DNA of 64,000 nt from Streptomyces caeruleatus (lineage in GTDB: Bacteria; Actinomycetota; Actinomycetes; Streptomycetales; Streptomycetaceae): the NCBI RefSeq assembly GCF_001514235.1, contig NZ_KQ948930.1:154497-218496 (forward strand), written 5' to 3'. Each line of letters opens with the position of its first letter. Position 1 is the first letter of the stretch. Positions 26,394 to 34,350 of this stretch are shown piece by piece. The position numbers were made by a program, and so were the translations under genes. Below the pieces are notes generated by a model that was not told where the DNA came from, ran no database searches, and saw nothing but the letters and a program-made list of their open reading frames with translations.

Positions 26394-28646
26394 TCAGCCG
26401 AGTGCGCTCACCTTGTCCCGCTCCGGCACGGGCGCGGTCTCCGGAGCCGGCGTCGACTCCCCCTCGCTCAGTCCGAACCGCTCGTGGAACCGTCGCAGCG
26501 GACCCGGCGCCCACCAGGTCGCCCGCCCCGTGAGGCGCATGACGGCCGGGACCAGGAGGCTGCGGACGATCATCGCATCCATCAGCACCGCCAGGGCGAT
26601 CCCGAGGCCGAGCATCTTGGTGTTGGTGACCCGGGAGGTGCCTATCGCGACCATCACGACCGCGAGGATCACGGCGGCCGCGGTGATCAGCCCGCCGGTG
26701 CGCTGAAGGCCGTGCCGGACCGCCTCGTCGTGGTCGCCCGTCGCGTCGTACTCCTCCTTGATGCGCGACAGCAGGAACACGCCGTAGTCCATCGACAGTC
26801 CGAAGGCGACGCAGAACATCAGCACCGGGAGGGTCGTCTCGATCGAGCCGGTGCTGGTGAAGCCGAGCAGGCCGGACAGATGGCCGTCCTGGAAGACCCA
26901 GACCACCGCGCCGAACATCGCCGTCAGGCTGAGCGCGTTGAGCACCACCGCCTGCACCGGGATCAGCACGCTGCCGGTCAGCAGGAACACCAGCAGCAGG
27001 GTGACGATCGCGATGAAGGCGGCCGCGAGCGGCAGGCGGTCGGCTATCGCGTCCTTGGAGTCGACCAGGACCGCCGCCGCGCCGGTCACCTTGGTGTCGA
27101 ACGGGGCCCGGGTGGCACGCAGGTCGTCGACCAGACGCTGGGCCGGGTCGTCGACCGCCTCGCCCTTCGGCAGCACCGTGAAGTACGCGGACTCGCCCTT
27201 CACCAGCGGCCCGTCGACCCGCAGCACCTCCGGGAGAGCGGCGATCCGCTCCTTGTACGCGGCGTACTGCGCGGGCGTCGCCCGTCCCTCGGCGAGCACC
27301 TCGAGGCCGCCTCCGGGACTGCCCGGGAAGCCGTCGCGGATGTGCTGCTGCACCACATGGGACTCGGCGCTCGACGGCAGCTGACGGTCGTCGGCGGTGC
27401 CGAACCGCACGCCCAGGAAGGGCAGTCCGAGCAGGACCAGGACGGCGGTGGTGCCCAGGGCGAAGAAGGGGGCGCGGCGCATGACGAGGTTCGCGGTGCG
27501 GGTCCAGGCCCTGCCCTCCGGCGCACCGGCCGTCGAGTCGGGCGCCTTCGGTTGTCCGCGGCGGAACAGCTTGCGCAGGTCCAGGGCGTTGACCCGGTGG
27601 CCGAGCAGGACCAGTGCGGCCGGGAGCAGGATCAGGGCGGCCGCCGCGGCCAGCAGGACCACCGCGATCCCGGCGTAGGCGAAGGACCGCAGGAAGTACT
27701 GCGGGAAGAGCAGCATCGCCGCGAGGGACACCGCGACCGTGAGGGCCGAGAAGAGGACGGTGCGGCCGGCGGTGCGCAGGGTCGTGCCGACGGCTGTGAG
27801 CGGTTCGGCGCCGGTGGCGAGTTCCTCGCGGAAGCGGCGGACGATGAACAGGGCGTAGTCGACGGCGAGGCCGAGGCCGAGGGCCGTGGTGAGGTTCATC
27901 GCGAAGACCGACACGTCGGTGACCTCGGTGAGGCCGCGCAGCACCGCGTTGGTGCCGAGGATGGCGACGATGCCGATGCCCAGCGGCAGCAGGGCGGCGA
28001 CCGCGCTGCCGAAGACCATGACCAGCAGCACGAGGGTGACCGGCAGGGCGATCACCTCGGCGCGGACCAGGTCCTCCTGGATGGTCGTCTGCATCTCGTG
28101 CCGCACCGCGATCGGGCCGCCGACACTGACCTCCACCGGTCCGTGCGCGCCCCGCAGCTCGGGGGCGATGCGGTCCAGGGTCTCCCCCGCCTGCTTCTCC
28201 TCGCCGGTGATGCGGGCGGCGATCAGCGCCTCGTGGCCGTCCTCGGCGCGCAGGGCGGGAGCCGCCGAGGCGTCCGCCTGCCAGTAGGAGCCGACCCCGG
28301 TGACGCCTTTCTCCTCGGCGAGGCGCGCCACTATGCGCCGGGCCTCGGCGGCGACCGCGGGGTCGTCCACGGAGGCGTCGCCCGCGTCCACGAGGAGCAG
28401 GAGGTTGGGCTGGGAGGCGGGGAACTCGCGCTCCAGCGCCTTGGTCGCGTACGTCGACTCGGCGTCCGGGTCCTCCCAGCCGCCGCTGCCCAGCCGGTCG
28501 GCGACGCCGCTGCCGGCCAGCACGGCGAGCGCGGTGATCACCAGGGCCACGAGCAGCGACAACCGCGGCCGGGCCGTCACGAAGCGGGTCCAGCCTCCGG
28601 GGCGGGGCGGCCCTGCGGCACCGGGTGGCCTGTTGACTTCGGTCAT
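26394..28646 (-). CDS. MMPL/RND family exporter
   Basis: Product of 750 aa with twelve predicted membrane segments arranged as 1 + large loop + 5, repeated twice, as in MmpL/HAE2 transporters. Membrane stretches include LSLLVALVITALAVLAG near the N-terminus. The DYALFIVRRFREEL and DYGVFLLSRIKEEY motifs mark the ends of the fourth helix in each half, with the proton-relay Asp. ATG 28646 has AGGGGA upstream; GTG 28664 is an alternative. It probably exports a lipid or hydrophobic drug. It is divergent from a TetR regulator with an inverted repeat between them. Confidence 0.9.
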   Translation of the reverse strand: MTEVNRPPGAAGPPRPGGWTRFVTARPRLSLLVALVITALAVLAGSGVADRLGSGGWEDPDAESTYATKALEREFPASQPNLLLLVDAGDASVDDPAVAAEARRIVARLAEEKGVTGVGSYWQADASAAPALRAEDGHEALIAARITGEEKQAGETLDRIAPELRGAHGPVEVSVGGPIAVRHEMQTTIQEDLVRAEVIALPVTLVLLVMVFGSAVAALLPLGIGIVAILGTNAVLRGLTEVTDVSVFAMNLTTALGLGLAVDYALFIVRRFREELATGAEPLTAVGTTLRTAGRTVLFSALTVAVSLAAMLLFPQYFLRSFAYAGIAVVLLAAAAALILLPAALVLLGHRVNALDLRKLFRRGQPKAPDSTAGAPEGRAWTRTANLVMRRAPFFALGTTAVLVLLGLPFLGVRFGTADDRQLPSSAESHVVQQHIRDGFPGSPGGGLEVLAEGRATPAQYAAYKERIAALPEVLRVDGPLVKGESAYFTVLPKGEAVDDPAQRLVDDLRATRAPFDTKVTGAAAVLVDSKDAIADRLPLAAAFIAIVTLLLVFLLTGSVLIPVQAVVLNALSLTAMFGAVVWVFQDGHLSGLLGFTSTGSIETTLPVLMFCVAFGLSMDYGVFLLSRIKEEYDATGDHDEAVRHGLQRTGGLITAAAVILAVVMVAIGTSRVTNTKMLGLGIALAVLMDAMIVRSLLVPAVMRLTGRATWWAPGPLRRFHERFGLSEGESTPAPETAPVPERDKVSALG

Positions 28647-28722
28647 CGTGCGGTGTCCCCTCACCCTGATCCGTGCCGTTCACAACCGGGCAGCATGGAG
28701 CCGCCACTGCCATAGACTGACA

Positions 28723-28744
28723 AACACGAGACATCGCTCGTGTT
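28723..28744. promoter_or_regulatory. TetR-type operator candidate (AACACGAG-N6-CTCGTGTT)
   Basis: A perfect 8-bp inverted repeat with a six-base spacer lies between the divergent MMPL and TetR genes, 77 bases from the former and 63 from the latter. Position and form fit an autorepressing TetR protein that also represses the exporter. Confidence 0.7.
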
Positions 28745-28806
28745 CTCCAAGAATGCGAGCGGCCACTCGCGTGTGTCAATCGCGTTCGGAGAGCTGGGGA
28801 TAACTC

Positions 28807-29466
28807 GTGTCCGCCAACCAGGAGAAGGAGCGGCCGCGCCGGCGTCAGGCCCGCGGCGAGCGCCGTATCGTCCAGTTGCTCGAGGCCGCGGCCGCCGTCT
28901 TCACCACCACCGGCTACACGGCCGCCAGCACCAACGCCATCGCCCGCGAGGCGGGCGTCTCGCCGGGCACGCTGTACCAGTTCTTCCCGAACAAGGAAGC
29001 CATCGCGATCGAGCTGGGCGAGCGGCTCATGCGCGAGATGCGCGAGGCGTACGGCGAGGCGCTCGCCCCGGTCGACCCGACGACCCCGCTGGAGGAGGCG
29101 GTCGGCGCGGCCGTCGACCGGTTCATCGCCTTCAACTGCGAGCACCCGGTGTTCTTCGCGCTGATGCACGGCCCCGACATCCCCGGCCGCATCGCCGAGG
29201 AGCACGACGCCCTGCACGCGACCCTGCTGTCCCGGATCGAGGACCTGCTCTCCTCGCTCCTGCCCGACGCCGCCCCGGCCGCCCGCGTCCGGACCTCCCA
29301 CATATGCCTGGGCCTGTACAAGGCGGGCCTGGAGCTGGTCCTCGCCCACGAGGGCGCCGAGCGGGACGCCTACGTCCAGGAGCTGAAGCACGTCCTGACC
29401 CGCTACCTCGAACCAATGGTGGGGGCCCGGCCGGGCCACCCCGCCCCGACCCGGGCGGCGACGTGA
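28807..29466 (+). CDS. TetR family transcriptional regulator
   Basis: Product of 219 aa from GTG 28807. The N-terminal HTH is clear: AAAVFTTTGYTAASTNAIAREAGVS precedes GTLYQFFPNKEAI, the hallmark TetR recognition helix region (near residues 25-70). The C-terminal ligand domain is all-helical with MHGPDIPGRI. It most likely represses the divergent MMPL exporter and itself through the operator at 28723, and is released by the exported compound or its precursor. Confidence 0.92.
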   Translation: MSANQEKERPRRRQARGERRIVQLLEAAAAVFTTTGYTAASTNAIAREAGVSPGTLYQFFPNKEAIAIELGERLMREMREAYGEALAPVDPTTPLEEAVGAAVDRFIAFNCEHPVFFALMHGPDIPGRIAEEHDALHATLLSRIEDLLSSLLPDAAPAARVRTSHICLGLYKAGLELVLAHEGAERDAYVQELKHVLTRYLEPMVGARPGHPAPTRAAT

Positions 29467-29514
29467 CATCCGACGCCCACGCCGTGCCGTCAGGCGCCGA
29501 CCTGCCTTGGAGAA

Positions 29515-29531
29515 ATACCCCGTAGGGGTAT
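29515..29531. promoter_or_regulatory. CsoR-like copper operator (ATACCCC-GTA-GGGGTAT)
   Basis: A perfect 7-bp inverted repeat with G-tracts, as expected for CsoR-family repressors, lies 65 bases upstream of copZ. csoR itself is not in the window. It should repress copZ-copA when copper is low. Confidence 0.75.
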
Positions 29532-29595
29532 ACCGTGGTAATGGAGGGACCCCGCGGGTCCCGTCAACCCCACATGCCTCGACGAGGAGAACGAC

Positions 29596-29835
29596 ATGAC
29601 CGCGCAGACCGACACCCCGGGTTCCGTCACCACCGTCTACAAGGTGAGCGGCATGAGCTGCGGACACTGCGAGGGCGCCGTCTCCGGTGAGCTCTCCGAC
29701 CTCCCCGGTGTCAGCTCGGTGAAGGCCGTCGCCTCCACCGGCGAGGTCACCGTCGTCTCCGCCGCGGCGCTGGACGAGGAGGCCGTGCGCGCGGCCGTCG
29801 ACGAGGCCGGCTTCGAACTGGTCGCCAAGATCTGA
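29596..29835 (+). CDS. copZ: Copper chaperone, heavy-metal-associated domain
   Basis: Product of 79 aa, a single HMA domain with the metal site GMSCGHC (Cys pair near residues 22-25) and the usual beta-alpha-beta-beta-alpha-beta pattern. It carries Cu(I) in the cytoplasm to the CopA ATPase encoded seven bases downstream. A CsoR-like operator precedes it and GAGGAG is the ribosome site. Confidence 0.92.
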   Translation: MTAQTDTPGSVTTVYKVSGMSCGHCEGAVSGELSDLPGVSSVKAVASTGEVTVVSAAALDEEAVRAAVDEAGFELVAKI

Positions 29836-29842
29836 GCCCGAG

Positions 29843-32095
29843 ATGCCCCGCACCACCGACGAACCCGCGATAGCCCAGGCAGCCGAGGTCGAGCTGCTCA
29901 TCGGCGGTATGACCTGCGCCTCCTGCGCCGCCCGCGTCGAGAAGAAGCTCAACCGGATGGACGGCGTCACCGCCACGGTGAACTACGCGACGGAGAAGGC
30001 GGAGGTCAGCTTTCCCGCGGGCGTCCAGGTCGCCGACCTGATCGCCACGGTGGAGAAGACCGGCTACACGGCCGGGGAACCGCCTCCCCCGCGACCCGAG
30101 CCGCAGGGGCCCCAGGAGGACCAGCAGGCTCCTGAGGACGCCGAACCGGCCTCCTACCGGCGCCGCTTCACCGTCTCCGCCCTGCTCGCCGTACCCGTCA
30201 TCCTGCTGTCGATGATCCCGGCCCTGCAGTTCGACAACTGGCAGTGGCTCGCGCTCGCCCTCGCCTCGCCGGTCGTCGTCTGGGGCGGGCTGCCCTTCCA
30301 CCGGGCCGCGTTCACGAACGCCCGGCACGGCGCGGCCACCATGGACACGCTGATCTCGATGGGCACGCTGGCGGCGTACGGCTGGTCGCTGTGGGCGCTG
30401 TTCCTGGGCGACGCGGGCATGAGCGGCATGCGCGACGACTTCGAGTTCACGGTCGCGCGCGTGGACGGCGCCTCGCAGATCTACCTCGAAGTGGCCTCCG
30501 GGGTCGTCACCTTCCTCCTCCTCGGCCGCTGGCTGGAGGCGCGCGCCAAGCGCCGCGCGGGGGCCGCGCTGCGGGCGCTGATGGAACTGGGCGCGAAGGA
30601 CGTGGCCGTGCTGCGGGACGGCAGCGAGGTCCGCGTGCCGGTGGACCGGCTGGCCGTCGGCGACCGGTTCGTCGTACGGCCCGGCGAGAAGATCGCCACC
30701 GACGGCACCGTCGTCGAGGGCGCCTCGGCGGTGGACGCCGCGCTGCTGACCGGTGAGTCCGTGCCGGTGGACGTGTCGGTCGGGGACGCGGTGACCGGGG
30801 CGACCGTCAACGCCGGGGGCCGGCTGGTCGTCGAGGCGACCCGGGTCGGCGCCGACACACAGCTCGCGCGGATGGCGAAGCTGGTGGAGGACGCGCAGAA
30901 CGGCAAGGCCGAGGTGCAGCGGCTGGCCGACCGGATCTCCGCGGTCTTCGTACCGACGGTCATCCTCCTCGCGGTCGCCACCTTCGGAGCCTGGCTCGCC
31001 GTCACCGACGACACCGTCGCCGCGTTCACCTCGGCCGTCGCGGTACTGATCATCGCCTGCCCGTGCGCGCTGGGCCTGGCCACGCCGACGGCCCTCATGG
31101 TCGGTACGGGACGCGGGGCGCAGCTCGGCATCCTCATCAAGGGTCCCGAGGTGCTGGAGTCCACGCGCCGGGTCGACACCGTCGTCCTGGACAAGACCGG
31201 CACGGTCACCACGGGCCGGATGACCCTGCAGAAGGTGTACGTCGCCGAGGGCGCCGACGAGGAGGAGGTGCTGCGGCTCGCGGGCGCCGTGGAGCACGCC
31301 TCCGAGCATCCCGTCGCGCGGGCCGTCGCCGCGGGCGCACAGGAGCGGGTCGGGCGGCTGCCGGAGGTCGAGGGCTTCCAGAACGTGCCCGGGCGGGGCG
31401 TACGCGCACGCGTGGAGGGCCGTGACGTGGCCGTGGGGCGCCTCTTCGACGTGCTGCCCACCGGGCTGGCCCGCGCCAAGGAAGAGGCCGAGAGGGACGG
31501 TCGTACGGCTGTCGTGGCCGGCTGGGACGGAACCGCGCGGGGCGTGCTCGCCGTCGCGGACGCGGTGAAGGAGACCAGCGCCGAGGCGGTGCGCGAGCTG
31601 CGGGCACTGGGGCTGACTCCGGTGCTGCTGACCGGGGACAACCGGGCGGTCGCCGAGTCGGTCGCCCACGCGGTCGGTATCGACGCCGGTCAGGTGATCG
31701 CGGAGGTCCTGCCCGAGGAGAAGGTCGAGGCGGTACGGCGGCTGCGGCGCGAGGGGCGGTGTGTGGCCATGGTCGGCGACGGCGTCAACGACGCGGCCGC
31801 TCTTGCCACCGCTGATCTGGGTCTCGCCATGGGGACGGGGACGGACGCGGCGATCGAGGCGAGCGATCTGACGCTGGTGCGCGGTGATCTACGGGTGGCG
31901 GCGGACGCCATCCGGCTGTCGCGGCGGACGCTGGGCACGATCAAGGGCAACCTCGTGTGGGCCTTCGGGTACAACGTCGCGGCGTTGCCGCTGGCCGCGG
32001 CGGGGTTGTTGAACCCGATGATCGCGGGGGCCGCGATGGCGTTCTCCTCGGTGTTCGTGGTGTCGAACAGCCTGCGGCTGCGGACGTTCCGGTGA
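29843..32095 (+). CDS. copA: Cu(I)-translocating P-type ATPase
   Basis: Product of 750 aa. One N-terminal HMA domain (GGMTCASC), then eight membrane helices of the P1B type. Motifs: LLTGESVPV (actuator TGE), CPCALGLATPTA (metal transport CPC), DKTGTVT (phosphorylated Asp), SEHPVA (HP motif) and GDGVNDAAAL. A Pro/Gln-rich linker of about 30 aa joins HMA and membrane domains. It exports copper and forms an operon with copZ. An imperfect stem at 32188-32210 may end the transcript. Confidence 0.94.
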   Translation: MPRTTDEPAIAQAAEVELLIGGMTCASCAARVEKKLNRMDGVTATVNYATEKAEVSFPAGVQVADLIATVEKTGYTAGEPPPPRPEPQGPQEDQQAPEDAEPASYRRRFTVSALLAVPVILLSMIPALQFDNWQWLALALASPVVVWGGLPFHRAAFTNARHGAATMDTLISMGTLAAYGWSLWALFLGDAGMSGMRDDFEFTVARVDGASQIYLEVASGVVTFLLLGRWLEARAKRRAGAALRALMELGAKDVAVLRDGSEVRVPVDRLAVGDRFVVRPGEKIATDGTVVEGASAVDAALLTGESVPVDVSVGDAVTGATVNAGGRLVVEATRVGADTQLARMAKLVEDAQNGKAEVQRLADRISAVFVPTVILLAVATFGAWLAVTDDTVAAFTSAVAVLIIACPCALGLATPTALMVGTGRGAQLGILIKGPEVLESTRRVDTVVLDKTGTVTTGRMTLQKVYVAEGADEEEVLRLAGAVEHASEHPVARAVAAGAQERVGRLPEVEGFQNVPGRGVRARVEGRDVAVGRLFDVLPTGLARAKEEAERDGRTAVVAGWDGTARGVLAVADAVKETSAEAVRELRALGLTPVLLTGDNRAVAESVAHAVGIDAGQVIAEVLPEEKVEAVRRLRREGRCVAMVGDGVNDAAALATADLGLAMGTGTDAAIEASDLTLVRGDLRVAADAIRLSRRTLGTIKGNLVWAFGYNVAALPLAAAGLLNPMIAGAAMAFSSVFVVSNSLRLRTFR

Positions 32096-32187
32096 ATTCG
32101 TAGTAAGAACCCCACCGGGCCCCTCTGGAGTCCGGCGCCCAGCTCACATAAGCTCTTCACAAGGCTCGCGCATCATCCTTACGCTTG

Positions 32188-32210
32188 GGCCCCGATCGCC
32201 ATATCGGGCC
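32188..32210 (+). terminator. Possible copA transcription terminator stem
   Basis: GGCCCCGAT-CGCCAT-ATCGGGCC forms an 8-bp stem with one bulged C, about 93 bases after the copA stop. There is no clean T-tract (TCTTGCGTAT follows). Confidence 0.4.
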
Positions 32211-32263
32211 TCTTGCGTATCTAACGGACATATGCAAGAGACGCAGATCACAGTGATGTGAAC

Positions 32264-32292
32264 GTAACCATCGAAGGGGTTCGAAGGTCTAA
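32264..32292 (+). promoter_or_regulatory. ECF-sigma-type promoter candidate for the downstream RNA
   Basis: GTAACC, sixteen bases, GGTCTAA. The AAC at -35 and GTC at -10 fit the bipartite promoters of ECF (SigE-like) sigma factors. The predicted start near 32298 falls exactly at the base of the first hairpin of the structured-RNA candidate. Confidence 0.4.
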
Positions 32293-32296
32293 GTTG

Positions 32297-32625
32297 ACGA
32301 TGTCAGGCAGCGTCTTGGGGGGCGCTTCCTGACATCTGAGGATGTCTTGGGGGACTTCCTCAGAGTTGCGTTGCCGGGGCACGTACTTCGGGAAGCTTTG
32401 AGCGGCCCTCCCGAGCGTGCGCTGTCCCGGCAGACCGCATCCACCCATGAGTACGACGAGTTCTGCTCGTTCTGCTCAATGGCAGCACAGAAAGACAGCG
32501 AATTCAGGCGCTGGTCTCTCAGACGCCCGGCCGGATCCCGTGGGGGGAATCCGCACCGGGACATGGGAAGGCGCCCTGGACGTCGGCCCGTGGGGGGACC
32601 GCCGCCAGGGCGCCTTCTGTTTTTC
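32297..32625 (+). ncRNA. Candidate structured small RNA between copA and citA
   Basis: Downstream of a promoter-like sequence come two adjacent hairpins with G-rich loops. The first is GATGTCAGG (32299) paired with CCTGACATC (32328), enclosing AGCG/CGCT. The second is CTGAGGA (32336) paired with TCCTCAG (32357), with a GTC/GAC inner pair. Both share GTCTTGGGGG in the loop. A third, larger stem pairs TGCCGGG (32372) with CCCGGCA (32426) and has an inner TCGGGA/TCCCGA helix. A strong intrinsic terminator ends the unit. The longest open frame in this stretch has no family features. Read on the minus strand the first two loops become C-rich, as in actinobacterial 6C RNA, so strand assignment rests on the promoter and terminator. 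Confidence 0.45.
32568..32625 (+). terminator. Intrinsic terminator with T-tract
   Basis: AAGGCGCCCTGG pairs perfectly over 12 bp with CCAGGGCGCCTT and is followed by CTGTTTTTC. The tract is on the plus strand only, so a plus-strand transcript ends here, well short of the convergent citA end. Confidence 0.75.
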
Positions 32626-32665
32626 ACCTACGGAGACACAGCGCCTTCTTGGCTAGGGATGCGCA

Positions 32666-32698
32666 GCCCCCAAAGGGGCCGCAGGCCCCTTTGGGGGC
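32666..32698. terminator. Perfect 15-bp inverted repeat, probable bidirectional terminator of citA
   Basis: GCCCCCAAAGGGGCC, three bases, GGCCCCTTTGGGGGC, about 100 bases beyond the citA stop. The sequence is symmetric and GC-rich without a T-tract, as is usual at Streptomyces gene ends. Confidence 0.6.
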
Positions 32699-32790
32699 GC
32701 GGGGCGGTGCCGATATGCGGCTCCGCCGCGTGGGCGCGACCAGCCACAACCAACCCGCAGCCGACCAACAACCCTCTCCGCGCCCCAAGC
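32699..32790. repeat. Streptomyces-type intergenic repeat
   Basis: The stretch GCGCGACCAGCCACAACC followed by AACCCGCAGCCGACC and an A/C-rich tail matches a GC-rich element that I recall at many 3' gene ends in Streptomyces genomes, often joined to a CCCAAAGGGG stem as here. Function unknown. Confidence 0.6.
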
Positions 32791-32796
32791 GGAGCG

Positions 32797-34086
32797 CTAC
32801 CGCTGCTCCACGGGAACGAAGTCGCGCTCCACGACGCCCGTGTAGATCTGGCGCGGGCGACCGATGCGGGACCCCGGCTCCTTGATCATCTCGTGCCACT
32901 GGGCGATCCAGCCCGGGAGGCGGCCGAGGGCGAAGAGGACCGTGAACATCTCGGTCGGGAAGCCCATGGCCCGGTAGATCAGGCCGGTGTAGAAGTCGAC
33001 GTTCGGGTAGAGGTTGCGCGAGACGAAGTACTCGTCGGAGAGCGCGTGCTCTTCCAGCTTCAGGGCGATGTCCAGCAGCTCGTCGGACTTGCCGAGGGCG
33101 GAGAGGACGTCGTGCGCCGCAGCCTTGATGATCTTGGCGCGCGGGTCGAAGGACTTGTACACCCGGTGGCCGAAGCCCATCAGGCGGACGCCGTCCTCCT
33201 TGTTCTTCACCTTGTTGATGAAGGAGTCGACGTCGCCGCCGTTCGCCTGGATGCCTTCCAGCATCTCCAGCACGGACTGGTTGGCACCGCCGTGCAGCGG
33301 GCCCCAGAGGGCGGAGATGCCGGCCGAGATCGACGCGAACATGTTGGCCTGCGACGAGCCGACGAGGCGGACCGTCGACGTCGAACAGTTCTGCTCGTGG
33401 TCGGCGTGCAGGATCAGCAGCTTGTCCAGCGCGGAGACGACGACCGGGTCGAGCTCGAACTCCTGGGCCGGCACCGAGAAGGTCATCCGCAGGAAGTTCT
33501 CGACGTAACCGAGGTCGTTGCGCGGGTAGACGAACGGGTGGCCGATCGACTTCTTGTACGCGTACGCCGCGATCGTCGGAAGCTTGGCTAGCAGCCGGAT
33601 CGTCGAGAGGTTGCGCTGCGTCTCGTCGAACGGGTTGTGGCTGTCCTGGTAGAACGTGGACAGCGCGGAGACGACCGACGACAGCATGGCCATCGGGTGG
33701 GCGTCGCGCGGGAAGCCCTTGTAGAAGTTCTTGACGTCCTCGTGCAGCAGGGTGTGCTGCGTGATTTCGTTCTTGAAGGTCGAGAGCTCGTCGACGGTCG
33801 GCAGCTCACCGTTGATCAGCAGGTAGGCCACCTCCAGGAAGGTGGAGCGCTCGGCCAGCTGCTCGATCGGGTAGCCGCGGTAGCGCAGGATGCCCGCCTC
33901 GCCGTCGAGGTAGGTGACGGCGGATTTATAGGCGGCGGTGTTGCCGTAACCGCTGTCCAGCGTCACCAGACCGGTCTGGGCGCGGAGCTTGCCGATGTCG
34001 AAGCCCTTGTCGCCGACGGTGCTGTCAATCACCGGGTAGGTGTACTCGCCGTCGCCGTACCGCAGTACTACAGAGTTGTCGCTCAC
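32797..34086 (-). CDS. gltA: Citrate synthase (type II)
   Basis: Product of 429 aa from GTG 34086 (SDNSVVLRYGDGEYTYPV is the expected N-terminus), with GAGGGA seven bases upstream; the frame continues a further four codons. Catalytic and substrate residues lie in LHADHEQNCSTSTVR, GPLHGGANQSVLEML and GFGHRVYKSFDPRA (active-site His), with the catalytic Asp near the end. The length and the zinc-free N-terminal beta domain fit the hexameric NADH-sensitive type found in actinomycetes. It condenses oxaloacetate and acetyl-CoA. A long palindrome at 34193 may regulate it. The gene is called citA in Streptomyces. Confidence 0.95.
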   Translation of the reverse strand: MSDNSVVLRYGDGEYTYPVIDSTVGDKGFDIGKLRAQTGLVTLDSGYGNTAAYKSAVTYLDGEAGILRYRGYPIEQLAERSTFLEVAYLLINGELPTVDELSTFKNEITQHTLLHEDVKNFYKGFPRDAHPMAMLSSVVSALSTFYQDSHNPFDETQRNLSTIRLLAKLPTIAAYAYKKSIGHPFVYPRNDLGYVENFLRMTFSVPAQEFELDPVVVSALDKLLILHADHEQNCSTSTVRLVGSSQANMFASISAGISALWGPLHGGANQSVLEMLEGIQANGGDVDSFINKVKNKEDGVRLMGFGHRVYKSFDPRAKIIKAAAHDVLSALGKSDELLDIALKLEEHALSDEYFVSRNLYPNVDFYTGLIYRAMGFPTEMFTVLFALGRLPGWIAQWHEMIKEPGSRIGRPRQIYTGVVERDFVPVEQR

Positions 34087-34192
34087 GTCTTCCCTCACCG
34101 ACGTTGTGCCTCATCTTCGAGGTTGCCCTGACTGTCTCTACCCTCCCCCATTCGGCTCAGGAGAGTGCACTCGGGGTCGACCATTGGGCCTA

Positions 34193-34215
34193 TTGGCGGC
34201 ACTGAGTGCCGCCAA
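34193..34215. promoter_or_regulatory. 23-bp perfect palindrome upstream of citrate synthase
   Basis: TTGGCGGCACT-G-AGTGCCGCCAA: 11-bp arms around one base, 107 bases upstream of the citA start and 136 bases past the RecD2 stop. No T-tract follows on either strand, so an operator is more likely than a terminator. Confidence 0.55.
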
Positions 34216-34350
34216 CTTGTCATCCTGCCCCCTGTTTTCCCCATCCGGAAGTGCTCTGTGACCTTCACGACTCGTTTGATCGATCATTTTTTTCGATGCC
34301 TCACGAATCGCCAGGTCAGGGGGGTGACCTCCGGCGGCCCTGGAACAAGA

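Larger units (their letters stand above)
32096..32796. other. 701-base intergenic region between copA and citA
   Basis: No convincing protein gene. In order it holds an imperfect stem-loop after copA (32188-32210), a promoter-like pair (32264-32292), tandem hairpins and a large stem (32299-32432), an intrinsic terminator (32568-32625), a perfect 15-bp inverted repeat (32666-32698) and a Streptomyces-type intergenic repeat (32699-32790). Open frames across it cut through these structures and have no family motifs. Confidence 0.6.

Noticed and set aside
26308..29976. 1222-codon minus-strand frame across the TetR, copZ and MMPL genes
   Set aside because: It crosses three well-supported genes in wrong frames and has no motif.
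32347..32660. Plus-strand frame inside the copA-citA gap as a small protein gene
   Set aside because: It reads through the hairpins and the intrinsic terminator, has no ribosome site and no recognisable sequence.
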